A stretch of DNA of 64,000 bases, taken from the NCBI GenBank assembly GCA_002946415.1, contig NJPS01000059.1:372001-436000 (forward strand), written 5' to 3'. Of the stretch, positions 22,994-34,884 are shown piece after piece. This stretch comes from Rutstroemia sp. NJR-2017a BVV2. Its lineage: Eukaryota; Ascomycota; Leotiomycetes; Helotiales; Rutstroemiaceae. The notes under the pieces are model-generated. The model did no database searches, was not told the origin of the DNA, and worked only from the letters and a program-made list of their open reading frames with translations. Position numbers and translations under genes: made by a program. The first letter of the stretch is position 1; each line of letters opens with the position of its first letter.

Positions 22994-25900
22994 TCACAGA
23001 TCCACGCGCTCCAGCGCCGTCTCAAGATCCCTAAGGAATGAATCCGCACCAGGTAATCTCTTCGCTCCAAGCAACGACGAGTCTTCAGACCTATCATTGC
23101 TACTGCCGCTAGACAATACTCTAACCCGCGTAGCCACCGTCTTACCCAAGGGCGAATGACTGCGAACGGAACGGAATCCAGGTGGGGTCAAAAACTGAAC
23201 ATCGGGAGTGGAGATCGCGCTGTCTCCCGTTCGGTAACCCATGTAATCGGACATAATTTTGACACCGCTTCCGTAAGCCATCGGAGAAAGAGGTCGCTCC
23301 AGTCCTGGAGATGGAACTCGAGTTGAGGCTTGCATGGAGCTGGCCCTCATGCTTACTCGAGTTGAGGCTTGCATGGAGCTGGCCCTCATGCTTGATTCTC
23401 GGAAGATTGATCGTATAGGTGGTCGTGTTTGTAGCGCAGAAGGTACGGATGTTTGGCCCCACATGTTGCTTTGAACAGGTAGAGATGGCATTGCGGGTCT
23501 GAGTCTAGGTCTTGGTTCGGTGGAGGGGTATTTCAGGTCGTAGCGAGATTTTCCGATCCAGAGCATTTGCTCGTGTTCTCTGAGATATCGATCTCCTCCA
23601 AAAGACCTCTGTACAATTTCTCGGCTCTTCATACCGAGAGCTCGGAGTTGTGTTTTCTTCTCATACATGCGTGCTGTAATTATGTTAACCTCCTCCGGAG
23701 TGGGTTTGTCTATGATAGAAGGAGGTTTGAAACCGTCCGGGTCATTCGCGTAAGGTGCCCATTGATCCAGAAGCGCAAGCATGTTTATTTGTGCTCTTGC
23801 GAGACTTCGTGCGTCGTTGGGAGCCACCACTTCACTGAAACAGTCACCTGTATCAGGATCTGTGAGCACTCGAAGAGATGCTCCAACATCTGTACACACT
23901 ACAGGTGCCCCAGTAAGTGCAGCTTCGCCTAGAGCTAAGGGTAGTCCTTCAGAAATTGAGGAATTGAGGAACACCCAAGTCTTCTTCAAGACATTGGTTG
24001 GACTTGCGGTCCCACAGAGAGTGACATATCCAGGAAGAGACTTTGAAGCTAAGATCTCAAAGCAGTCGGTCGAGTACGCAGGTGCCTTATCAATCGCACC
24101 ATAGATGTCGAGTCGGTAGTCCTTGAAGCCCCACTCGTTCACAATGATATCAGCAGCTAAGATTGCTGTCTTGATATCCTTCGCATACCATACGTGAGAC
24201 AGCATGGTGACTGTAGGTAAGGGCGAGGTTGTCTCCTGAATAGGACTGAACTTGGAGATGTCTGCTGGTGGAATACCATTTACGACAGGATCAATCTTTC
24301 GTTTGAAGATATTTCGATGTTCGAGCTCTCCACGACTTGATCCTATCTCAACCTCCCATCCAGGGTTGAAGAAATCCGCACACGGCAGAATAACGTCGGC
24401 ATGATGAAGAGTTAACTGACTCGTGATTTTCATAAGACCAAGCAATGAGTTTCTGACGAACGGAGGTAGTGTGCAAAGATCCGAAGAAAGGTAGAGATTA
24501 GTCTCACGCCAACCTAGGATTGAAAAGTCAGCATGGGAAATTTGAGATGCGGGAGAAAATTCCTGTCTCTAGAGAAAGAATCAACTTACTGATAGCATGA
24601 TCCCAGATCTGTAGCTGGCACCCCCTTATGATCTTACAGACGACACCGTAAGAAGCGCTGACAGAATGGTGAGAAGCCTGAAATATGGAAGGAACTTTCT
24701 CTGGAACCGGTAATGAAAAAATGAACAGATATCGGAACCAGAGGTCGATCGCAGCATCGAGTTGAGCTATTGTAGGAATCTCCGTTTGAAACCAGGTCTC
24801 TGAAGGTGTTGGACTCACGAGATCTTGTGATATCCACAAGTTCCGCCATGCATCTTTGACCACCCTGCTATTCCAGACTCCAGTCCAGTGCTTCGAATCA
24901 GAGAAGTATGCGTTGAGACCGACGAGAGCTCTTGTTGTTTGTAGGATGTCAGCTTGCGTAAAATGACTTGTTCTAGCACCTTTGACCAGCGTTTTGAGAA
25001 TAGGGATGAAGTTGCGCTCAATATCTTGCTTGGTAGACTCCCGTACGACGTGTACCACTTCGGAATCAAGACGATCTCTGAAGATTCCATGCGTTGGGGT
25101 GAGGAAGTCAAGACCCCAGATAGGAATGACCTTGAGCGTCTGAACATTTTCTTGGGTTTGATGCTTGGGTACACCAAAATCATTTGCACTTTCCGCAATC
25201 ATGTACCATTTTGCTGACTTGAGATTGTTGACCATATCTCGTCGACATGCTGAAACTCCACCTCCTTCATTAGGCCATGTTCCAGAATCAGTGGCGAGAA
25301 CATGTAGTTCGTCCTTCTTGAATTCGGGTGCGGATCTAGTGCGAGCATTTGCACTACCTCCTTGTCCAAATGCATAGAAATCAGCAATTTGGAAGGCGAG
25401 TGGCGCCCAACCTGAAATAGACTTATCTAAGTCAATAACAGCCATTATCGCGTCTGCATTATCGTGCAGATATTCCTCTGCTGATTTGAGATTGCCATGA
25501 TCGCGACGGCAGAAGTATGGCCGTAGAAGTGGTTCTCTTCTAAGAAGTCTTTCGTCTAGCCATCTCATGATCACGCCATCAAATGCCGAGTTATCTTTCC
25601 AAGCTTTCCACAACCTCGATCGAGCTCGAGATGTAGAGACGGGATTCTTGTGAGTATTTCGCCCAAGCCATCTGGGAAGTGCGTGTGGGTGCAATGATTT
25701 GAAACCAACCATGGGATCATCGTGCCGGAATGTGAAGTTTGTGGGTTTCTTGAGGACACCGAGATGATCCCACCTAGAAACTCATAGTCAGTACGATGTC
25801 ATTCTGGTTCCAAGTAGTATTTTCTTTACACAAGGTACTTCTTGTAAAATCACGTGTTTAGACAATATGAACAACAGAACTTACTTGATCAAATCTGGTG

Positions 25901-28900
25901 TATCCACCGTTTCCCCATTCAATGTAGTGAAAATGGTAGGGTGATACTTATGATCATACGACCATTGTGCTTCATAAACGTCAGGACCAATGACAAAAGT
26001 AGCTTCCAACACCTGGGAGTGGGGAATCCACTCGTCTAATCTTTCCAGATGTTTCGCGGGAGGGGCTGCCCAGGACACAGTGCAGGTCAGGTGCGGGAGG
26101 ACGAATTCGGCTCTCAACAACTCATCGTCAAAGTTGCTATTTTGCCGATAGTGACAATTGAAGCGTACCAAGCTACCATCCAGCATGTAGGAACCTCGCT
26201 GGACAAGGCCTTGACTGTTGAACGACACCTCTTCGAACTCGTTTTTGCCTGATACGCAGCGTCGTGAAATGGGATAATGGCGGTGATTCTTCGCAAGTCG
26301 TCTCTTTGGGACGTTTATGAAGTCATAATCGTACTCGTAAACATTCGTCTTGGCTCCATTGGAGTAGTCTTCTCTTCTCAGAAGAAGAAGATCTTTATTG
26401 TAGATGCTGATCCGTTCGAGCTTTGATGCTTCTGTGGGCTCTTGGTCGAAAACGCCAGCGTATTGGTGGATCTCGAACTTGCCAGATCCCAACAAAGATC
26501 CATTGGAAGCATCGCTCTCATTATTCTGACTACTTCCGTCCACGCCAGTACCTTCAGGAGCACGCACGAAGGCTGTTGAAGGGCCACTAGTGCTCTCAAT
26601 GGAGATCTTCTGTCTTTTCAGGGAGACTGTAGTTCCAGTTATTTGTGCCAATAGCGTGCTCAAATTCTTTCTTCCATGGAGCAAGAAAGTCGGCATCACG
26701 ATATCCTGAATGGTTTTCGTGTACACCCAAATACCAGTTACCACGAACAGAAATCCAGATCGTATATACCGCGGAGCCGATTTGAGGGTGTGGTCTAGTT
26801 CCCTTTGCAATTCTGGTTCTGCGACGAATGCTATTACAAATAATTTCAAGAAGTGGCCAGTGTTGTGATAAGCGGTACTGAACGGCACTTTCAACAGCTT
26901 CGTTAGTGATTGGGACTGTTTTTTCGATGGTTCAGCCCGCCTGAGCAGATTCAGTACAGTGGGACTTTGAATTTGGTCGACTTTTCGGGTAGATGCGGTT
27001 TTCGCATACTCCAATGTGTAGCGTTTCATGGCGATAGAAATAAACGCGCCGAAGTTGCATCGACTTAGGAATGTCTCTACGGAAATGTCCGTAGCTTTGT
27101 TCGATTGCAGCCAGTCCCGTTGAGCAGGGGTAACCGGATACACTGGCTCAGTGCAACGACCAATGATCAAAGATCTAATGTCAGCAGGAAGTCGTTCCCA
27201 TTCCAGATTTGGGTTACAGCCTAGAGCAGTGTGGTGAAGAACTTCATCTTCGAACTGCATTGCCAACGATTCTGCTTGTGTTCGCGAGGCTTTGGAGAAG
27301 GTCAAATAATTTCGTAAGCTCTGAGGCACAAGGGTTTGCTCTAACAAGCCGGATGCAGATACGGATGCGAGCAAAGACTCTAAAAGTGTAGCATCTTTGT
27401 GAGACAGCATCGAGATACTTTCAGCACTAATGTGGAGTAATAATTCAGCAGTTCTGTTGATAATTAGTGTCCATGATATATCATTAAAAGAATTTCCCAG
27501 AGCCGAATATGTTGCGAAGTACTCATAGGCGGTCTAGTAGATTCGTGAGTGTACTTACGTTTGACAAAAGTTGCTGATGCTCGATTGCTGATCCATTGAG
27601 TTCATCATCTCACAACCAACAAAGACCTTGATAACTTCACCAGAATCGCAGCTTACGGCTTTCAAATCTTTGAAGTTGCCAGACAATGATGCCATGGAGA
27701 CACATTCGACAACAATTTTCCCACTCTCGAAGGCGCTGATTGCTTCTTCTAACAACTGAATACCTTCTGGAAAGGCTTCCAAGGCAAGACTAGGAAGAGA
27801 ATCGATCGAACTTCCTTGAACTTCCTTGAAAAGCTGAACAGCATGTTGTAGAATGGATCGAATCTCTAGGCCCGGATGAATGTTAGGTTCGACTTGATAC
27901 TTATCATCTTCACCAAGAGCACCGAGGTTCTCAAATGTAATGTGCAACTCGTCCTGAGATAGTAGTAGTGGTCGGCCTGGGCTAGTGAACTCATGGAACA
28001 CTTTGTCTGAGGATATCTTGCTCCACACGCTGCTGTCGACATTTTTGTTTGTTGGCTTTGTCCTTATACGTGCGTAATAAAGAGATAGGAAGGCAGCCGT
28101 CCAAGTAGCTGCACCGAGCGCAACAACATCACAGTACTCGAACTGTGGGAAAAAGTGTCTGAGGAGTTGTCCAAGGGGCAAACCGATGATTACTGCCACG
28201 AGCAGGGGTTTTAAACTTCGAGGCCCGGAGAAAATTTTGATGTACTAGATGGTATGTCAGCTGACTATCACGTTTCAAATGGAGTATTAAATTTGGTGCA
28301 GGGACATACTTGGTAGAAGAGCAAACCTAGTGTCATATTAGTAAGATACCTACAAATTTGGAGAATGTGACTTACCTGTGTAAGCGCCGACATACGCCAC
28401 GAAGAGAAGAGTCGAGCTTTCTGTGCTATCGAAGACCCAAAGCAGACTGGAAGAAAATGCTAAACTCCATACATGAAACAATGTATATCTGCCGAGCATA
28501 GACCAGAAAAGGTGCTTCCTGGCTTTGACTCCGGCTTTCACAGCTTCGGGAATAGATGAGACGTCGCCAATAAGCATGTTTTGACTTTTGGCAGTCATCG
28601 TATGAAGCTTCGTAGCATTTATATCGAGAAGTACAGCACCAATGAGGTAGTAAGCAAGTGCAAAACCAACAGGCATGCGGTACTTGGTATTGAATGCAGA
28701 TAGTCCGAGAAGGCGGCCGCCCGCTAGAAGCGAACTCCATTTGTCGAGTAATGCGACGATGAAGTACAGGAGACTGCATCCGACCTATCAAATGTTAGTA
28801 TGCAAGTGCGAGGAGATGGGAGAAATTGTACCTCGTCACCAGCCTGGCGCCAGTGGATAAAAGCGTTGTGCAGCTTCAGGCCAGTTTGCATTTGTTTAAG

Positions 28901-31900
28901 AGTATCAAGTGCGACCTTGATTTGCATATTCCACGTTGAGGAATAGGGCATAGGGAGTGGTGTACCGGAGTAGGAAGAGTACCATCCTAGCAAGAAGATT
29001 GTGGCATCATAGCTGTCAGCAAGAGATTTGACAACTGGGTCTTGACACTTTCGACGAATCAACCCTCCGCGGGCATTTCTTATCGACTCAATCATTGCAG
29101 TCCTTGCAATTTTGAGGGCGGCAGGATCAGTCATTCCAGAGAAGGTATCTTCGTCACCATTTTTGTAGGTTTTAATGTACCATTCCTTGAGTGCCTTGTC
29201 GCTGATCGAATTGATGTTTTGGTGCCAAGTTGCCCATTTTGATGCCGTATGTCGAGTTCCAAGAGCAAGCAAAAATATGAATATATACAAAACAGATAGG
29301 TAGATGTAAATGTCGTATCCAGGAACGAGAATGGTGGTGATGGGCGCAATGAAAAGAAATGGAACAATCATAATAATGACGGGACGCCCAGATTGGAACG
29401 AACTGCCAGGGTATGAGAAATTGGCAAGTGTGGCAAGTAATGACAAATAAGTAGTCAATGCAAGCAAGTATAGGAAGAAGATAACACCTGAAATGATGCT
29501 GTCCCGTACACTGACAGCCGTAAAGCCAATCGCACCAACAGCAAGAGTGAAGGCAAGACATCCGACAAGCCTCGTCACAACGAACATGTTCATTGCGGAG
29601 AATGCCATGGAGATGAGGTAGTATGAACCTCCACAGGTAATCCATGTGCCCCAGCCTCCAGATATCAATAAAGAGATCATCAGAGCCAGTGTTGCCGAAT
29701 GTTGTTCTTTATGAGTCATGCGGCCACTCAGATAGAGGCCTTTTCCGGTGGTCGTCAAAAGTAAAATATCCAACAGCGCCGGAATCGCGAAGACACTCAG
29801 AAATGTAAATTTCATCGTCCCGGATAAGCCAGGCTTCTTGAAATCGCCGATATCGATCTTCGCAGCTGCATAAGCCGACGGAGTTGTAGGATCGGCATCA
29901 GTCCATATTGGAGGTTCTCGTCCGGGTTTATGGTGGCATTCACGATAACGGTTGGAAAGGAGCTTTCCGAACGAGCTTGGGGTCATATCAAAGTATGACT
30001 CGCACCGAGCTCCCGTAGCGAAAAGTTCCGCGAATGCAGCCGCCTGATCACTTTGGTCATTGAATAAGGTGTTCCTGTCGGTGACCTCAACATATGCTTC
30101 GTCGAAGGCGTGCTTTCTCATTGCACAAAATACAGCAAGACACAGAAGATCAATGCGAGCATCAATCTTGTCTGCGCTTGCAATGCTGACGAGGCACTTA
30201 GTAATACCTTGCAAGAGATCCAGTTTCCTCTCTTTTAATATGAGTGTCAGCGAGTCTTCAACCTGCCTGAATAGATCTAGTGCGTTCGTCTCTTCTGGAT
30301 GCTGAGTCCCCATGCCGAGATACCAATGTGTCCGCAATTCAATGACCTTTTGCGGTGTCAATTGGCCACCAAGGTATTTGAATGAACAGCCGTCCTTGAC
30401 TTGCATAAAGTCTGTAACAGCTAGCAATTGTTTTTCGCATGCAGATGATAGCAATTCGATGAGAAGGCCGTTTCCTTTGACCGAGGACAAACTCAGAAGT
30501 TGGACGAACCGGAGTATCTCAGATGGAGATAGCGCCTCGATGTCGTTAATCAACCTAGGAGAGAGCGAAAAAGATGTAGGCAGACTTAAAAATCTGAAGA
30601 AAGCGATCTCGGCCTCAAAACATTCGTGGCGCGGACAGCCACGACTTGACAGGAACGTGTGGAGGATTGTGCCAAAAATTTCAGAGCAATTCCTCGACAG
30701 AAAAATATCAAGTATGTCGTCATCCAATGCGTATACCGCCCAGAATCTAACATTTTGTTGCGCTTGAAACCCCGAGTCAAGTCCCTTGTACACTCTGACA
30801 TGCTTCTCTGACTCACTCGGAAGTCCAGAAAGCTGTTGTGCAAGTTCCTGAATGGCGGCAAGCCATCCAGAGCCTTCTAGCGTAGCCTGAGGGGAATTGC
30901 AAAATCGGCCGAGAGCTTCACCGAGCTCTTTCAAGGAAGTGATGTCAATCTTTTCAAGAAGATCACGCGACTTTAACTTCTGTTGAGTTTGCAGAACATC
31001 ATAAAAGTCCTTCTTTGCAACGTGAACACCTAATGGAAAACAGCCCATAAAGTCGTTGGATGTGCCATTAGGTGTAGTGGAGATAGGATTGTTTGGAGTC
31101 CTCTCCAAAAAGGCACAAGGTCCTTCGGAAAAGTCGTGGTCCTGTGAGCCGATGGAGAAGAATGATTCTGTGGGTGTGGGCGATCGACTACTAAACTTCA
31201 CAAGATCGTTTTCAGACAGTCGAGGGGTTATGGTCGTAGAGCGTACTTTATTTTTCGAATGATTTTGTAACGACTGACCGACGAATGAGGCATTGATGTT
31301 CTCTATCGAGGGTTGAAGATCTGTATCAACAGATAGGAGATCAAGGAGGGTTTCGGCGTGGGACCATGTGTCCTCCACAAATTCGCTGGTGATCTAGGTC
31401 AAGATTAGCGCATTGCTTCACTTTAGTTGCCTTCCTTACAGATGAAAGTAGAGTTCGGTGCATTTGGAGAGCATACCTTGTGATTCAGACGCCATTTTCT
31501 ATGAGCCTCCATCACTTCGGGTTCCTTGAGCCAAGAAAATGCCCCCAATGGCTCCTTCTGGTCTCTATTGGAAGCCAAAGATCGTAACTCAGATGCATAG
31601 GTAATGAATGGCAGTGCGCTATAGAACTTGGACCATTGGTAGGTCCTTCTGACGACAGCATTGAGGGGCGTTGCATCATCGTCTAGAGTCTCCCATAAAC
31701 AGATGGTGAATCGTCTCAAACATGCCTGAGACACAAATGCTTTGATGGCTGGTCTCATCTCGGCCATCTGAAATGCATCCCTTTCCTCTCCATTCGGAGA
31801 AATGGTACCGTTGCGAATAATTAAACCATCGACTTCACTCAACTCAGCAAGCTTGGGATTTGACAAGAAACCCGGTGAGGAAGTTTCTAGGTAAATAGAG

Positions 31901-32682
31901 AAACCAAGCCTGTGAGCGAACACAATCAGTTCCATTACTAGAGGGTTTGACAGACGCTCGGCCCAGTTGGCAAGCAGGATGCTGCTGAAACAACAGACAT
32001 CCCCAGGACCTTTCGAGGCATCTAACAATTTCTTAATCCATTCAACGGCGGCCACCATGGGACTTTCGTGGTCAGGCTTGATGTTTTCACCAACGTCGAA
32101 ACGGGCAAGAACATATGTAGGGTTATCGTATGAGCCACAGGAAAGAACGTTGATGACATTCTGTTGCCAGGCGTCGACAACAAGAAGATCCCATCTTGCC
32201 AACAGATTTAATTCATCTGTGGTTGGTGTTGCGGTAAACGGTCCAAGATGAACGCCAAAGCTTTCCGGTTTCTTGTCCGCTCGAACAGCTTTCTGAGGGC
32301 GCTGACTGATCTCCTTGGCAAGATACTTCTTGACGGCGGAAGAAACAGGTTGGTCTGCAGCTTTTCGCTCCTAAGGTACATAAGCTAAGATAATTGGTCG
32401 ACAGATGGTGTCCGACGTCGATAGAGTGTCTAGAAGACCGTCCATCTGCCGTGGAAATGCTCTCAGAGTACTTACCTTGTAGACTTTTATTAACTTTCGA
32501 AGTACGACATACAAAATGAAGGTAATTCCAAGCCCAATTGAAACAAGGATAAATGCAATGAGAATCTGGTGGACCATTCATTAGCAAGAAACCATAGGGA
32601 GTATATGCAAGCTTACAAACTGCCACCAGTCTCTTATTAAATCCCTCCAGCTACCAACTTCGACGCCTGTTATTTGAGCCAT
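22994..32682 (-). CDS. gtb3: Gtb3-like giant membrane glycosyltransferase (GT4), GAG synthase
   Basis: Ten exons (32682-32617, 32565-32476, 32370-31477, 31393-28832, 28784-28376, 28326-28310, 28244-27559, 27453-25885, 25773-24590, 24513-22994) sum to 8,997 nt, 2,998 residues, with every junction in frame. Exon 6 is a 17-nt micro-exon. Layout: a membrane helix at about 23-44; a folded domain at about 75-350 (ARWDLLVVDAWQQNVINVL), possibly hydrolase-like; a helical region; about six membrane helices at 880-1065 and more at about 1205-1400; a long middle region; then a GT4 domain with TWPNEGGGVSACRRDM near 2265 and SEGLPLALGEAALTGAPVVC near 2680; and a disordered tail. In A. fumigatus Gtb3 is the predicted polymerase/exporter of galactosaminogalactan, using UDP-Gal and UDP-GalNAc at the plasma membrane. 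It is divergent from the agd3-like gene. Assignment rests on domain plan and cluster context. Confidence 0.85.
23316..23393 (-). repeat. 39-bp perfect tandem duplication in the synthase C-terminus
   Basis: Two adjacent identical 39-bp units (23316-23354 and 23355-23393) encode a duplicated 13-residue Ser/Met/Arg block (SMRASSMQASTRV) in the predicted disordered tail of the Gtb3-like protein. The unit is a multiple of three, so the frame is kept. Confidence 0.85.
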
Positions 32683-34884
32683 AGATTAATTGTATAATAA
32701 AGAAAATATAGAATTGCCTCGTTCTCAACGACGAGATGGAACGGCGAAAGGTTACATACAAAAGCTGCGTGAACGTTACAAGTCAAAGAGAGAATGCAGA
32801 GAGAGTAAGAGAAGCATGAAGCAGTATATGCCGACATAATTAAAAGCAGAAGTCGAGGAAAAGTTTTTCCATCGTAAAGTGGCACCGACAGCACGGAATT
32901 TCAACAAATCCCCGAATGCTACTCGTCCATACGAAGCACGTTCAGTCGTCAGCTCTTAAAAACAGCTCCATGCAAGTCGTGGTGCCAGGAATAGAACTAT
33001 TTGCGAATGCCCATCCTCGACCTACACCGTCTTCTAGGTATTGGTGTGGCCTAATCGGGTAACCGACTTCACTGAGGGTAGACAGGCAAAGAACACCTGG
33101 GCTCCATCGAAACACATGTCTACGCTTTAGTTTGCAGACACGAAAGACAACTGAATGCAGTTTGGATGGCCCATCACCCCCGCCAGCACACCAGGCAGAA
33201 AGTGATTAGTGGACTGTCCGATAATGGATCCGAATCTTGGGGGCGTAGCTGCAGAGCGAGGATCCTGTTCCAGATCGTGGGGTGGTTCGGATGATGCCAT
33301 AACTACAGAGCAGGGTATGTATGCCGCGGAAGGATTGTAGAATCTTCGCGGCGGCCGCCACACCATCCGGCTTGACATCACGAAATTCCAATTGAGCTGG
33401 TGGTGGATAGTTATTCAGCTTCGCACATCGCCGTCGTCTTTCTATAGAATGGAGCTGTCACAGTATGTTGCATTTATGCTGTGCGACCGAGCCCGCGAAT
33501 CTGTGTTTGGGGAAATGAAGGATGGGAGAAGGCTGTTGGGCTGTTGGAGGCGCGTGTGATCGGGTTCGTTTCAAATCCCTACAGGTTGCAGTTGAACGAG
33601 TACGGTTAAGCCCCAGGATTCACGGCTTGCACGGCTTGTAATTGGCTGCCTCAATCGGTAAACGTCTGACGGTTCTTTGTTTCTGGTTAAACTCCGATAA
33701 TATCGACAATCAACAATACCCGGTATAGAATAAAGTAGCAGGTGCGAAAGGCAATGGGGCGAGTCGGAATTGATTTTTACCCCTTCATTTGAGTTTTCTT
33801 GCTGAAGTCATCATTGGCAGATTGCCTTCAGCTGACAGCCCAACAAGGCAAAGCGTCGCCGTGCTTTTTACCTAATCGAGTAGTATTCTGACGACAAATC
33901 TAGTCTTGATTACGGAATTTAGTCCCATTTTGGATAATTTTGCACCGGACCGTTGCACGGGAAGCTTATTCAGTCTCACTTCCAGCACCCACTTGTTCAG
34001 ACCACAAATCTCACTACCAACTTTAATATAACCTCCCTTCTTGCATATCTTGTCTCCATGGATATACATTGCACATTGCATGGTTGTTCTCGCTGATTAG
34101 CGACTCAGGCCATGCCACCCATCAGACTACCAAAATGAGTTACCGCCTCATACCTGCCAGACCCCCCCTCTCCCCTCCCCATGGACCACACTAGGCATAC
34201 ACTTTGATGCACAGTTGAGCGCGCGGCCAGATCCACATAATATGCAGTCATTTGGAACCATTGAATCTTGTCGGTCTCCTCTGGTCAGGATTCTCGTCCG
34301 ATTTCTGCTCTGTGCCGTTCAGCTGTTGAAAATTCAGACCTGTGCGAACCGGTTCAGCTACGCTCTGTCAATATAGGTCGTTTATTCCGTGATCTGATGT
34401 TCTTGGTGAACCTTGGTATATCATGCTACGTTACGGAACCTTGCTGTTTTTCATCTAGTGACATTCGTATCATATCTCCACTGCATTTCCATCATGCATA
34501 CTCTTCGCCTCATAGCATCTATTTTGAGATACATTCATTGATCCCGTGTTTCTAGTTCTCCAAACCCCTCGACCGAGAGTTCTTCGTTATTCAGTTGTGG
34601 GCTCAATCTGAGAAAAGTTTCCCACACAGGTAACGTTGGCTTGGTTACGAATTCAATAGTTTCTTCCCTTGTGGTAGCGGTGGAAAGTAGAGGACGACAC
34701 TTTTCACGTGCTCTGAAAGTGATCTTTGATTTACTTCATATATCATGGTTCATCTCATCTCTAGGAGGAAAGATCATCATCATTTCATTTCTCCCTGAGT
34801 AAACTAAGGGATATACCACTCGTTTAGACGGACTCCTGATCCAGTCACCAAGATTTCCAATCTTTCTTTTTGGCGGTATTCATC
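32683..34884. promoter_or_regulatory. 2.2-kb divergent control region of the GAG cluster
   Basis: This is one of the longest gaps in the window and lies between the divergent gtb3-like and agd3-like start codons. No supported gene is inside; small frames (33127-33391, 33872-34081, 34268-34555) have no domain. It probably holds extended promoters and long 5' UTRs of both cluster genes. Specific regulator sites could not be assigned. Confidence 0.45.
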
